64,000 bases of DNA from Nothophaeocryptopus gaeumannii (GCA_031771865.1 JASISA010000022.1:1488001-1552000), one strand, 5' to 3'; positions 20,917 to 32,184 are shown, numbered from the stretch's first letter. A program made the numbers and translations. Notes: generated by a model from the letters alone, not told the origin.

Positions 20917-22039
20917 ATGGCAAACGGAGCACCTGCATCCAGCTTTCATGTAACTCCAGAGGATGCGACGGTGTATGTTGAAGACGTTCTGACGCGAAAT
21001 GGGGTCCCTGCCGAAAACGCGAAGATCGTGGCCAGATGCTTGGTAGCGGCAGACCTACGAGGCATCGATACACATGGAGTCAACCGCATACCATCCTACA
21101 TGACACGCATCGGCCAAGGAGCTCTCAATCACAAGGCATCGCCGACCCTCAAAGAGATCACTCCGGTTGTGGCACAAGTGGACGCCCAAAATGGCTTTGG
21201 TTTCGTTGCGGCTGATCTGGGCATGGGCAAGGCCATTGAGATGGCAAAGGTCTATGGCATCGGTATGGTCAGCATCAAACACAGCAATCACTACGGCATG
21301 GCAGCTTGGATCGTCCAGAAGGCAATTGATGCCGGTATGATGAGTCTTGTCTTCACCAATTCCTCACCCGCTATGCCAGCTTGGGGTGGCAGGCGGAAAC
21401 TGCTTGGAATCAGTCCAATCGCTTGTGGTGCGCCTGGTGGGACAGAGAAGCCTTTCATTCTGGACATGGCACCATCTGTCGCAGCCAGAGGAAAGATCTT
21501 CAAGGCTCAACGGAGAGGAGAAAAGATCCCCAGAGACTGGGCGCTGGATGGAGAAGGTCGTCAGACGGATGACCCAGAAGCAGCGCTGGGTGGTGTGATG
21601 TTGCCAATGGGTGGACCCAAAGGCTCAGGCCTTGCTATAAGTAAGTGTTTGGCAGAAGTGATTGTAGACCGGTGCTGACCATTGAGTAGTGATGGACGTC
21701 TTCTCCGGCGTTTTGTCCGGCAGTGCCTTTGCAGGCCACGTTACGGGCCCGATGGACCCCAGCAAGTCCGCCGACGTAGGACATTTCCTAGTCGCCATCA
21801 AGCCGGATCTTTTTCTTTCTTTGGATGAGTTCAAAGAGCGAATGGATTATCTGTATAGACGCGTGGTCGATAGCGAAAAGGCGGCTGGCGTTGACCGCAT
21901 ATTCTTTCCGGGCGAAATTGAGCTAACAACGGAGGAGCACCGACGGAAAACCGGCATTCCCTACGTTGAGGCCGAGATCAAGGCTCTCAATGAAGAGGCG
22001 GACAAAGTGGGAGCAGCCCACATCAAGGTGAAGACGTAA
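20917..22039 (+). CDS. Malate/L-lactate dehydrogenase-like oxidoreductase (Ldh2/MdhA family)
   Basis: NAD(P)-dependent oxidoreductase of the Ldh2/MdhA family, which has its own fold and is unrelated to classical lactate or malate dehydrogenases. Exons 20917-21640 and 21690-22039 give 357 aa. Family signatures are AADLRGIDTHGVNRIPSY (H53), SIKHSNHYGMAAWIVQKA, LVFTNSSPAMPAWGGRRKLL and LPMGGPKGSGLAI. The short 49-nt intron (GTAAGT...GAGTAG) falls after GSGLAI and restores MMDVFSGVLSG. The substrate is uncertain: members act on malate, lactate, ureidoglycolate and other 2-hydroxyacids. No targeting peptide is evident. Confidence 0.92.
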
Positions 22040-23540
22040 GGACGGCAAATGCGAACGCACTGCTCTCAAACCAGAAGGCCAAGGCTGACGTTCAAAGGAT
22101 TTCTGATGTATTTTTGTGATGCATGAGCGGCATGTTCTCGCTTTCCTCGTGTGACTCGGAGAATGCGTTCCTGACACACCCCATCAACCTCGAGATAATG
22201 CAATCAGATAGCTTCAATCACCAGGCTGGTCCTGGCTTCACATGGCTTTTCCATCTCCATTCTGCGCGGATAAATGTCCGCCCGGGTGAGACCCGAGCCC
22301 CCGGCCGGTGGTTTCGACCAACATAATCACGCGGTGACAAGCCTCTGTCAAGACTTCACTTGCCAAGCAGCCCATCTGCCGTCTCTCGCGACACTCGCAT
22401 GCAGGGATCGAGCGGATGTCGCTGACAAGTCTGTTACGGTTAATTCTGATGGACGTCCGTCGGTTATCGTACCTGACAGACAGGACAAAGACCAAGAGGG
22501 CTTATCAAGGCCTAGGTCTTAAGATCCTAAGGGTAGCAGCTTTCTCCATAGGCGACAGCGAGGTAATCGGGCTGGATTTCCAGCTGGGGCCGTGATCATT
22601 TAACCAAATAGGGAGGAAGCCATAAATTTCAAGGTTTATTGGCTATACCCCCTACCGTCGACACCATACCCTTTGGTGAGAGATATGTCCTGACAAACCC
22701 TATATAAACGTGCTTCTAACGTTTGTCGTCTGTTATTAAACATTCTGAAAGGACAAATCTCGATCCCTGCTCGCATGGTTGTGGACCTTTGACAGCTGCG
22801 CCGCCGGTGTTCGCGTCACTAATCCCCATGGAGACCCCGCTCAAAGATCTCACGTGCGTATGCAGGATTCACACGCTGTGCGTCGCCTCAGCCTTTCATA
22901 TCCCCTCCAAATTGCCCAATGAAGCCAGCCGCATCCTTCTGACCTCGCATAATCATTCAGGCTACACCAGACCGCTTGGTCAGGCGATAGACGGCTAACT
23001 AGGTACCGCGCAGTTCATCCGGCGTTTGCTCCAAGTCACACCTCGAAATGACTGGCTGATTCACGCGGTACAAGTGGTCCTTTGCACCCTGCCATGCCAT
23101 TGCCATGCTTCCTTTCGCACCATCTTTACCTCAAAACGTCGACCCGTTGCAACCTCACCTTCTTGGCTGTCCTTGGCGACAACGCCGCTTACAGCGGTTT
23201 GTGAGGCATTTTCGTTCGTTCGCGCCCTTCGCCTTCCATCTGCCGCACAATACTGTTGTGAAGCTAACCCGCATGCGCTCCACAACCTCGTACAGTGGGG
23301 AAGTGTGAGTATGGAGGAAGATGCATGTACGCCGTTCTGCTCCGGGGTTGCATCCGTTTGTTTGACCTAGCGGGTGGAAGTCTTGGTATGGCGAAGAGTG
23401 CATGTAGTAGGTGACTCCCAAGCGGGGGCGCATGCTTGGTCTTCTTGTTGGAGGTCTACTTTGCTTCTTGCGCTCTCGAGTCTTCTTGGTCTTTTGCGCC
23501 AACTTGAACTTGCTGAAGCTTCTTCTGACATACAGCCAAG
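22040..23540. other. Intergenic region with an isolated TATA box
   Basis: About 1.5 kb with no supported gene. A strong TATATAAA sits at about 22701-22708, but the only ATGs downstream open very short frames and the next real gene starts 830 bp later. The 23.0-23.5 kb part is pyrimidine-rich on the plus strand, as is common in fungal promoters, and probably serves the MFS gene at 23541. Confidence 0.4.
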
Positions 23541-25434
23541 ATGTTCTTCAGTCGAAGGGACCCGACTGCTCCTAAGGAGATTCTGAACTGGAAGCTATGG
23601 TATGGCGTATTTGGTGAGTACGCTGGAATCTAGGAACCGCGGAAATGAGAAGCTGATCTGAATGAAAGTATTTGGACTCATGGGCGCCGCCCGTGGCGTT
23701 GACGAGGGCCTCATAGGCACTACAGCCAGTCTGAACAGCTTTATCAACACGTTTGGCCTAGAAGACCCGTCCCTTACAGCAGTACAACAAGCCGATCGAT
23801 TGTCGAATATTACCTCAATGGTTCAGCTTGGCAGCATTGGAGGTGCTCTGATCGCCTTCCTCATCACAGACAGGATCGGTCGTCTGTGGGCCACGCGACA
23901 GCTGTGTCTCATTTGGGTGCTTGGCATTGCGATCTTTCTCGCAGCTGCTTCTAATGGATCGATTGGAATGGTATACGCTGGCAGATTCATAGCTGGACTC
24001 GGGATCGGTCAAACGACTGTCGTTGCGCCGACCTACCTAGCTGAGATCTCTCCCAAATTCACTCGAGGATTCTGTGTTTGCATGTTCTCTGGCTCGGTAT
24101 ATCTGGGAATCATGCTTGGATACTTCGCCATTTGGGGATCTTCTCTCCACATCAGCGATGACACGAACATTCAATGGGTTAGTCGCGAACAAGAATGAAT
24201 CATACTGAACATGCGCTGACACCTCACTGACAGGTCATTCCAAATCTCCTCCACATCTACTTCGCCGTCATCATCTTCACAACCTCGTTTTTCGCGATCG
24301 AATCCCCGAGATGGCTCGTGAAGGTCGGAAAGCACGAGAAGGCAGCTAAGAACCTCTCGAAGCTCCGCAAACTCGACATTGAGCACTGGTATGTCCAGAG
24401 CGAATTAATGGACATCAACGACCAGCTGGAGCGGGAGCAAGAAGCGACAATGGGAACAAAGTGGTATGGTATCGTGAGAGAGCTCTTCGGTAGCTCTGCG
24501 AATCGATACCGCCTTATGCTCTCTGTCATGTCCCAGCTGCTTGGACAATGGTCCGGAGCAAACTCGTGAGTTTTCCTAATGAACAATTTTTGCTTATGTC
24601 GACCAGTCGCTAATGTTTTCACAACAGCATTACCATCTATGCCCCCGAATACTTCGAAATGGTTGGGCAGAGTGGCAGTAACGAAAAGCTCTTCGCCACG
24701 GCAATTTTCGGGGTCGTCAAGTTCGTCTCGGCTCTCCTCTGCGCCCTGTTCTTGATCGACTTCGTCGGCAGAAAGCGATCTCTGATGACGGGCATAAGCC
24801 TACAGTTCGTAAGTACCTATAGGGACGTTGTTGGTCCTACATGGTGTCTTACCGATGTCTCAGACTTGATAAGTCTATCCTAACATCTCAGTAGATCGCA
24901 ATGCTGTACATGGCTATCTTCCTGCTCATCGATACCGGAGTCAATGATCCTGAAAGCCAGACGTCAAGCGACAAATCAGCCACTACCGGAGCAATCGTTA
25001 TGATCTACCTTAGCGGATTCGGCTGGGCTATGGGATGGAACTCAATCCAGTACCTCATCAACTCCGAGATCTACCCACTGCGCTTGCGTGCAATCGGTGG
25101 CTCCTTTGCGATGACCTTCCATTTCGTCAACCAGTATGGCAACTCGAAGGCTGTCCCCGAGATGTTCATCTCGATGACGCATGGGGGAACGATGATGTTC
25201 TTCTCTGTCGTCACTTTAATTGGTTTGGCTTGGGCTTGGTTCTTCCTCCCTGAGCTGGCCGGCAAGAGTCTGGAGTCCGTCGATGCTGTGTTTGAGCTGC
25301 CTTGGTATCTTATCGGTCGTAAGGGTAAGGAGCTCACAGCTGGGATCGGCTCTTTCGTTGAGAATGCTGGTGGAGAGAAGGCTCCTCAGGTCGAGGTGGT
25401 CGAGGATGTTGAGAATACTGATAGGAGGGTGTAA
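23541..25434 (+). CDS. MFS sugar-type transporter (sugar porter family)
   Basis: Plasma-membrane major facilitator for a hexose, polyol or related compound. Five exons (23541-23613, 23669-24177, 24234-24565, 24628-24808, 24895-25434) give 544 aa with about 12 hydrophobic segments. Family motifs seen are GGALIAFLITDRIGRLW, RFIAGLGIGQ, IESPRWLVK, FVGRKRSLM, NSEIYPLRLRAIG and FFLPELAGKSLE. The C-terminal tail is hydrophilic. The substrate cannot be assigned from sequence. The fourth intron (24809-24894) is closely similar to an intron in the TauD gene at 43.9 kb and is listed separately. Confidence 0.93.
24809..24894 (+). other. Introner-like intron, copy A (in the MFS transporter gene)
   Basis: An 86-nt intron beginning GTAAGTACCTA and ending TCTATCCTAACATCTCAGTAG minus its last variable bases. 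It shares its donor region, a GTGTCTTACC block, a TGTCTCA block and TCTATCCTAACAT with the intron at 43898-43996 in an unrelated gene. Ordinary fungal introns share only donor, branch site and acceptor, so this similarity implies copying. Confidence 0.8.
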
Positions 25435-25647
25435 GATGCAACGGTTCAATAAGTGGAATTGAGCGTGAGCGAGACAATTTATGTGAATAGAGCCATGAGT
25501 AGAAGGCGCTGAGTATGCCAAGCTCGTCCCAGGGCGTTCTCGTATCAGCCAATCGGCAATGAGGAGCTCTCCAGCCATTTCTCTAGATGCGAGGCATTGA
25601 CGTAGATGTCCACTCCGAACTCCCCATCTTGACACACCCCTTACATA

Positions 25648-25980
25648 ATGGAAGAGCTCAAAGAACTCAAAGACTACTTGAAGGCCTCAAACGCCGATGG
25701 GACCGCGATCCTAGAAGCCACAACGACGTGGTGCACGCAATGTAAAGCGATACAGCCGTTCGTCGACAAGATGATCAAGAAGTATCCCGACGCGCGTTTC
25801 TACAAGTACGACACCGATACCTGTCTTGACATCCCTCAGGAGCTTGGGGTGAACGCGATGCCGACCTTCCATGTCTTCAAGGATGGTGACTTGGCGGACA
25901 GCGTGACGGGCGCGAAGGCGAAAGAGCTGGAGAAGGCTATTTCGGATAATTATGATGGAAAGGTCGAGGAGGTGGAATGA
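25648..25980 (+). CDS. Thioredoxin-like protein with WCTQC active site
   Basis: A 110-aa single-exon protein with the thioredoxin fold. The active-site motif is TTWCTQCKA (C29, C32) in place of the usual WCGPC. The fold is otherwise complete: DARFYKYDTDTCLDIPQELG covers the central strand and helix, NAMPTFHVFKDGD contains the cis-proline, and a C-terminal helix follows. Both redox cysteines remain, but the residues between them, which set redox potential and partner choice, differ. It may act on particular substrates rather than as a general thioredoxin. The acidic C-terminus (KVEEVE) and lack of a leader suggest a cytosolic protein. Confidence 0.85.
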   Translation: MEELKELKDYLKASNADGTAILEATTTWCTQCKAIQPFVDKMIKKYPDARFYKYDTDTCLDIPQELGVNAMPTFHVFKDGDLADSVTGAKAKELEKAISDNYDGKVEEVE

Positions 25981-26521
25981 TGTGACTGTTGTGAAGGAAT
26001 ACCAGAATGACTACACGATGAAATGATGCACATACGAGACAGCGGACATGGTAGCGACTATGCGATAGAAAATCACTTGAAGGCGGGTACCAGCACCGAC
26101 CTGGCGGACATACCACGAAGCAGACCATACGCTCAATCATCTGCCCTACGCCTTCGAAACCTTCTTGCATGATGACTTACGTTCAGCTTGTACTATATGC
26201 TTTCCCACGCTACTTCAGCTATGCACTCGGTGGGGAGTTGAATGGTATTCACTGTTGTCTAACAGGGCATTGAATCTCATGGTAAGCCGGAGGTACTGCG
26301 ATTAGATTCTCTGCGACTATTCGAAACGGAAAACCATCGTCGTCGTCAATTGAGTGGTGTGGCAGTTGCAACTTTGAACTCGGCATGAGAGTAAAGCTCG
26401 ACTGCCTCTCCGAAGAAAGTCCGTGCGCAAGGGTGGTCGCCCAAAAAGGAAAGGGTTTGTAAACAACCTCAAACTGAGTCGAACACCTGAATCTCCTGGC
26501 GACCTCACGCAAGATGCCACA
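25981..26521. other. Intergenic/promoter region
   Basis: About 540 bp between the thioredoxin gene and the WD40 gene. It likely holds the thioredoxin 3' end and the WD40 promoter. No other feature is supported. Confidence 0.4.
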
Positions 26522-29260
26522 ATGCAGCCTTCTCGACATGTGACAAACGAAGCACCTCTATCGAAAGTACCTTACGAGCAACAGAATTTCGCATTCCCAT
26601 CCGACAGCCACTTACTCATCACCACACCACGGCACATCCTTTCGTGGGACGCAACTGGACTTCAAAAGATCTTTCAGAGCAGCAGAAATGGCATCACCGC
26701 CGCTCGAGAGGCCAAAGACGGGTCTGGATTGCTCGCTGTCGCCAGCAGCAGCGTCGTGATCCTCCATGACACAAAGCGTGGCAAGGAAGAAAGCTGGGGT
26801 CTGAATGCACCTGACGAAGAGGTCCGCCACTTGGAATATTCAAACAATGCGAAGTCGCTCTTCTTGTCAACGACTTTAGATGGCACCATTCAGCATTACG
26901 ACACCGGAACATCGAGGCTACTCGATCCAGCGCAGCGACACGAAAGCAGCCCAGTCACTCTAGCAGTATCGCCCACTGGGCACATGATCCTGTCTGCCTC
27001 GCACGATCCGCCGGTGGTCTATCTAAGAAACCTGGCCCATAACACCTCTTCGATCCTCGTGAATCCGAACGCCTCCAGCTCTCCAGTCGCATGCTCCGCC
27101 TTCCATCCTGAACGTCCCAACGTCTTTCTGCTTGCTTTCAAAGACGGTACAGTAGCAGCGTACGATGCTACGAGGGTGTCGAGGAAGAATGGTGGCACTT
27201 CTCGAAGTCAGCAGGGCGTTAGCGATGGAGAATTCTCGCATCTCCAGAGCCTTCACCGACCAGCAGTGGCTCGTGATATCTCCACAGACTCGACAAACAT
27301 CCTGGCACCGATTGTTGGAGCTGCGTTCCTACCTGGCTTCAAGACCAGAGCAGTAACTGCAGGCCGTGACGGAAGATGCAGACTGATAGATTTCTCTCAG
27401 GGTGGCATAGTCCTCAGAACCTGGCATGCTAAGGCACCAATAACCTCAATCTCTGTCTGCGCTGTGAGATCAGACTTGGAGAAGATGTCACAGCGAGGTA
27501 CAGGGTCAGATGGTAGACACAGTCGGAACTCTGCCAGCCATACCATTGGTGGGCCAACAACGACAAACAGCATCATTGCTGTGGGACGAGTCGATGGAAA
27601 GGTGCATCTTTACGACATTGTTGGCTTGCTGCTGTCTCGGCAAATAGTGAGCTCGCAAGAAGAGAAGGTGCTCAGTGTGGAGTGGGTTAAAGGTCCTTCT
27701 CCGAAGCCGCTTGAGGACGGTGATGCAGGGCATTTCAGCGATACACCCGATACGTCTCTAAGACCCCGAGCGTCAGCTGGACTCATGGCCAGGGCCTCAC
27801 CGCCATCGAAGAGCAAGAAGCAAAAGACTATGACCACACCCTCCAGCAGTCTTGGTCTACCGACAGACCTGAAGCCGAGCAACTCTGCCTCGATCTCAAG
27901 ACAATTCACTATCCATCCAGATGAAGTGGAAACCGGCACAGTCCGCCACATGCCTTCATCTAAGCACCCGGCCGCGTTGCCAATGAAGGGTATGGGATAC
28001 CAGGATTTATTCTCGCCCATCAAGCCAGTCGCCAAGTCATCGACGGGACCTGCTTTCAAACCGCTGAGTCCTTCGAGAACCCGGCCAAGAATCTCCAGCC
28101 AGACCTTTGTCAAGTCTCCGCCGTCCACCAACACGAGAGGGCACGATTTTACGAATATCGCATCTCCGTCATTCGATAGCCAGGCATCGGCGAAAAGCCG
28201 ACAGCGCGCAGAGAAGGCTTTCTTGACCAGCCCGGCACGGCGAAGCAGCGCGCAGGCTGCGCCGTCATCTGCGAGGAAGCGACACATCAGCTTCAAGCCA
28301 GACCTCGCCAGTCTTGGGGATGGAGCAAGCATCAGCGATGAAACCACATCTTCACAGCCACCTGCCGTCAATGCCAAGACGCGAGCTGATCTGCCAACCT
28401 GGTCTGGAGCTGGAGGCTCGCGCTGTGGGAAGGGCAAGGTGTCGTCTCTCGCGGCTTCCAGTCGCCTTACTGTTGGAGAACGCGGGCAGACAGCTCAATC
28501 AACGAAGCGAGACACGCACACTGAGCCACGCGTATCGCCCGCGAAAAACGACCAAGATATATGGATAACCTCCGAGTCTGAGGATGATGCGTCCCGACAG
28601 GGTATGCGTCGACCGAGAAGACCTTTGGTCCGACCTCCAGGAAGACAGGCGTCCCGGACACAAGTGGATGCTTATGGCACAGTCAGCACTGCATCCAGCA
28701 ATGTTCAGGCCAACCTGATGCACCAGCGTCCGAATATCGACGGCTCAACCGACGAAGGAATGGTCACTGCTCCGACATGCCGATCTCCCGCAAAGGCGTT
28801 TTCGCCTGTATCGGAGGATGTAAGAGGTCTATTTCCGAGAGCATCATCGCTGTCGCCTCACAAAGGTCGAAGCCCGAAAACGACGAAACAACACTCTCCC
28901 TCGCGTCAACAGTTGGCTCTGACCGCGAAAAATATGAACGAGGCAATCGGACGACAGCCAAAGAGCCCGTGGGCTCGCGTAAAAGCTGGGAAAGCTGCTG
29001 CCAATACGAGAAAGGCTAGCACAGCTGTCCGCAAGAACGAGTACGTCACGGTGCTCGACGGCAGTGTTCAGCAGGAGAACGAACCTCCAGAGATCGGAGG
29101 ATTGGTGCGGAGCCCTTCACTCCCGTGCCTGACGTGTCCAGAGACGAAGGCTAGAGTTAAGAGCCTCGAGGCTGAAGTCGCCCAATTGAAAGGCGAGGTA
29201 CTGGCGTTGAAGCAAGTGCTCAGACGAAACGGTGTGCCCTTTCCGAATTTCTTGCGCTAG
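26522..29260 (+). CDS. WD40-repeat protein, possible NEDD1/GCP-WD homologue
   Basis: A 912-aa single-exon protein. The N-terminal third (about residues 25-400) has degenerate WD40 blades, for example SGLLAVASSSVVILHD, SLFLSTTLDGTIQHYDT and SIIAVGRVDGKVHLYDI. The middle is long, Ser/Pro/Arg-rich and disordered. The C-terminus is a short coiled coil (ARVKSLEAEVAQLKGEVLAL) ending FPNFLR. WD40 at one end and a short coiled coil at the other is the layout of NEDD1, which recruits gamma-tubulin complexes to spindle-pole bodies. I infer that identity from layout and it is uncertain. The ATG at 26522 is the first in frame; the upstream part of the frame has no ATG. Confidence 0.6.
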   Translation: MQPSRHVTNEAPLSKVPYEQQNFAFPSDSHLLITTPRHILSWDATGLQKIFQSSRNGITAAREAKDGSGLLAVASSSVVILHDTKRGKEESWGLNAPDEEVRHLEYSNNAKSLFLSTTLDGTIQHYDTGTSRLLDPAQRHESSPVTLAVSPTGHMILSASHDPPVVYLRNLAHNTSSILVNPNASSSPVACSAFHPERPNVFLLAFKDGTVAAYDATRVSRKNGGTSRSQQGVSDGEFSHLQSLHRPAVARDISTDSTNILAPIVGAAFLPGFKTRAVTAGRDGRCRLIDFSQGGIVLRTWHAKAPITSISVCAVRSDLEKMSQRGTGSDGRHSRNSASHTIGGPTTTNSIIAVGRVDGKVHLYDIVGLLLSRQIVSSQEEKVLSVEWVKGPSPKPLEDGDAGHFSDTPDTSLRPRASAGLMARASPPSKSKKQKTMTTPSSSLGLPTDLKPSNSASISRQFTIHPDEVETGTVRHMPSSKHPAALPMKGMGYQDLFSPIKPVAKSSTGPAFKPLSPSRTRPRISSQTFVKSPPSTNTRGHDFTNIASPSFDSQASAKSRQRAEKAFLTSPARRSSAQAAPSSARKRHISFKPDLASLGDGASISDETTSSQPPAVNAKTRADLPTWSGAGGSRCGKGKVSSLAASSRLTVGERGQTAQSTKRDTHTEPRVSPAKNDQDIWITSESEDDASRQGMRRPRRPLVRPPGRQASRTQVDAYGTVSTASSNVQANLMHQRPNIDGSTDEGMVTAPTCRSPAKAFSPVSEDVRGLFPRASSLSPHKGRSPKTTKQHSPSRQQLALTAKNMNEAIGRQPKSPWARVKAGKAAANTRKASTAVRKNEYVTVLDGSVQQENEPPEIGGLVRSPSLPCLTCPETKARVKSLEAEVAQLKGEVLALKQVLRRNGVPFPNFLR

Positions 29261-30146
29261 AAGCGACGTGATTGAAGTGAAGGAGGTGGCCCACAGAGCT
29301 GCCAGAAATATTGCTAAGCATGAATGATTGAGGTGGAGTCTACTTAGCGCGGCGTTGGTGATAGTGTTGCCTTCAAAGTGTACCTGCCTCGAGCATTGTA
29401 TACTTCGTCCTTACTCCGCATACGTCTCTTCCACAAACATCGCTTTGGACGTATCGCCTGGACTGAAGTTATCTCGTTCTAAAAAGTCTGCTCAGTTCAA
29501 CCTCTTTTGCGCATTTGAAGATCTTTGCGTGCGACGGTGCTGTGCGGCATCGAATAAACGAGTCGAAGAGAAGTCGCGTTGAGCTGGGAGCGAGCGGTGG
29601 CGGCGGCGTGATCGTCGTCATGATCGTCGTGCTGTGGTGTTGTCGCCCTTGACTCTTCTCCAGCCCTCGGTCCTCAAACCAAAGTCGTTGATGAAAAGCT
29701 GCAGCAGCAGCAGAATCTTGTGATGCGCAAAGGTTGGCCAAAAATTCCTCGCCGATCCGCAGACCAACAAAAGCGGTCAGTTGATAGTTTTCAACTAGCA
29801 CAAACGCAATCTCGGACGAATCCTCACTGATATGCGTAATGCCCTTGCACTCAGATGGAGAATCGAAAGGGAAGAGGTGTGGAGATGGAAAGAAGAATAT
29901 ATAGGTCTTCTGAGTGGTCTGTGTGTCTGTGATCGGATGGGCCCGAACGGGATGAGATGTACAGGTCTGAGTCATGTGCGGGCCTTGGGGGAGGTTGAGG
30001 TGAATGAAAACGATTCGATTGGTGGTGGGTTTGTAGTGGATCACTCGAATCACATGCGAATTCGTTGGATTCGGAATGAGTCAGAGAGTGAGCCATAAAG
30101 TGAGCGAAACTGACCATTAAAGTGAAGACGTAGCTAAGGTGAGAGT
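29261..30146. other. Intergenic region, weak minus-strand coding hints only
   Basis: About 890 bp. A minus-strand ATG at 29621 opens a 50-codon frame (MTTITPPPPLAPSSTR...), and another frame just downstream reads FSPGDTSKAMFVEETYAE before a stop. I could not find an intron joining them, so no gene is called. No repeat or RNA gene is seen. Confidence 0.3.
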
Positions 30147-31419
30147 TTACGCCTCAGGCCGACAACTCACAACACTCTCTCTAGCAGCACCAACAGCCTC
30201 CTCAGATCAATCAAACGTAACCTGTGCCAACACACTGGCAGCCCCAACCTGACAATGATTTCCCGCCGCCTGCTCATTCGTAAACATGTGTAATGTCGCC
30301 TTTTCTCCCAGCCTGTCCGCAACTTTCTTCGGCTGGCCCTCGAAGAAAGTATCCTCATCTGCATCGCCAACAAAGACCTTGCAAGCAACTTGATCGATAA
30401 ACCCTTCGACTCCAAACTGCGACATCTTCTCATTCAAATCTGAGAAGCGTAGGCGGCCCTCCGAATCGGCGATTTGTTTCGTCGAACATACTCCGTAGGC
30501 CGTGGCCGATCATCCATCTCAAGCCTGCTGGCGTCTCCGGGTTCTGCACGATGCTCAACACCTTGTCATACTGTCCCTCTTCAACAAATGCCTGGATCTT
30601 CTTCGGCAAGGCTTCCCTTACACTCCAAGACCCATCACAAGCAATGAAAGCTTTGATCCTTTTGTCGAACGCAACGGCTCGTAGACCAAGGTATCCTCCC
30701 ATGGAATGGCCCCAAAGTCCCAGTTTCTCTGGATCGACTCCCTACTCGGAGGCTTGTGCGAAGACATGGTTGACCACCGGAGTGACGACTTTCTCCCACT
30801 CGAAAATGAAACCTGTGCCTTGTTGTCGGCGGACGGTAGGTTGACCTGGTCCTTCATAGGTGAGGACGTTGAAACCTCGTTCCAAGGCGGCAAAGCCTAT
30901 GGTTTGCAGCATCTCTTCCTGGGAGCCGTCGAAACCGTAACCGAGTAGGAGTGTTGGCGGAGGATGATTGCTGTGGGCTTTGGTGCGATAGAAGATTGCT
31001 TCCACATGGGAATCGTGTTGAGTTAAGATCTTGATACGTTCCCCTGGAGAGTCGAGCTGAGCAATTGCGTCGTCGAAGCAGGCTGTCTGTCTAGTCCAGA
31101 AACTTTGGATCCTTGGATCAGCTGGGTTGCCGTGAAGATAGAAATCGGCTGCCCTCCAGTATGTTGAAGCGCGAAACATGTCATTGCGGAAGCTGACTTT
31201 CTTTGATGGCGTCGGGGGAGTGATGGCCTTAGCTTGGCTTTCTACTCTGCGAGCCAATGCTTCCCAGGCTTTCGAAAAGGACTCGAAATCTCCAGATTTG
31301 ATGCTTGGGATGACTGCCAGGCATTCATTGATATCTGCGCCATGACCGGTGCAGCGGACAGTTGACGAAGTGTTTCGAGGTGGAAAGAGTCGTCTGGAAA
31401 AAGACTTGAAGGAAGTCAT
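30147..31419 (-). pseudogene. Broken alpha/beta hydrolase (FrsA/DUF1100-like)
   Basis: A clear alpha/beta hydrolase frame begins at 31419 (MTSFKSFSRRLFPPRNT) and includes LLLGYGFDGSQEEML, FNVLTYEGPGQP and the nucleophile elbow LGLWGHSMGGYL. Three lesions break it. An in-frame TAG lies at 30744-30742 between AQASE and GVDPEKLGL. A one-base frame change near 30451-30461 separates the segment ending near RRFGG from RLRFSDLNEKMSQFGVEGF. A TGA at 30209-30207 stands where family members often have Trp, and the frame then stays open through SEEAVGAARESVV to TAA at 30147. The TAG could derive from CAG and the TGA from TGG, both C-to-T type changes on one strand. The gene looks inactivated recently, because the rest of the protein is well preserved. 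Confidence 0.75.
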
Positions 31420-32184
31420 GGTGAGCCTCTTATCGATGTGATGATGACTGTCAAGTATCAGGGTGAGATGCTGAACAACTGTGTGTATCTGCCGTTAATA
31501 CCTGCTACAGTCGGCGAGGCGTGAGTTCTTCTAATATCATCTCACATGGCCGTAACATTCTACACTGGTCCGACATGACGAGAGGTCGCACCGACGTCAA
31601 GAACTTATCGCCGACTTTCTGCTGACCACGAGCATATTCTCGCCATGCTATCTAAACGTGAAGTCGACTTCGGTGGTTCGCTTGGATTCTGCGGCGTCAA
31701 ACCGCGGGCCCATCGCACATACGTTCCTATGAAAGCTGTGAGGCGTCGCGAAGAATTGCGTGCATTATGCAAAGGAGGCGGTCGTAGAAATGTCGCTCTC
31801 GGGTTCTGACCGTGCTGAGCCGCGAGTCTGCAATGGTGAAGGCACTTTGCATGCTGGACATAGTTGAGGAGATCCAACCTGACATCTCATGAGGCTGCGG
31901 GATACAAATCAGTGATGAAATGCTCGATTTGAGCCCAATTAGGTGTTGATTGTCCACTCAGGGGTGTTGTTCTGTCTTTGTAGGGAACAAGGAGAAGGGA
32001 AGTTGGATGGGAAGTTGGAAGGGAAGTTCGAAGGGGAGTTGGAAGGGAAGTCGGATTCGGAGAGGAGCGAGCAAGGGATCGAAGTGGATCCTGAAATGCC
32101 TCAGGCTTTCAGTCGCGTCTCCCGACATGGTACGCGGAGATTTGCAGCACATGCCGCCATGAGACCACCACTTTAAAATTGACC
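31420..32184. other. Intergenic region with a 12-bp minisatellite
   Basis: About 760 bp between the divergent pseudogene and Sam37 gene. Apart from the minisatellite at 31998-32057 there is no supported feature. The short frame across the repeat is not in frame with Sam37. Confidence 0.45.
31998..32057. repeat. Minisatellite, about five 12-bp units
   Basis: Imperfect tandem copies of GGAAGTTGGAAG lie about 130 bp upstream of the Sam37 start. Units differ by single bases. The purine-rich strand is plus. Confidence 0.75.

Noticed and set aside
22701..22850. Strong TATA box suggesting a gene at about 22.75 kb
   Set aside because: Downstream ATGs open only very short frames and no coherent spliced model was found.
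15539..25434. A secondary-metabolite gene cluster
   Set aside because: Oxidoreductases and transporters are present, but there is no polyketide synthase, peptide synthetase or terpene synthase anywhere in the window.
29469..30053. A 194-codon minus-strand open frame
   Set aside because: His/Pro-rich start without an ATG-supported domain. Only its last 50 codons have coding-like codon use, and no splice model joined them to the nearby frame.
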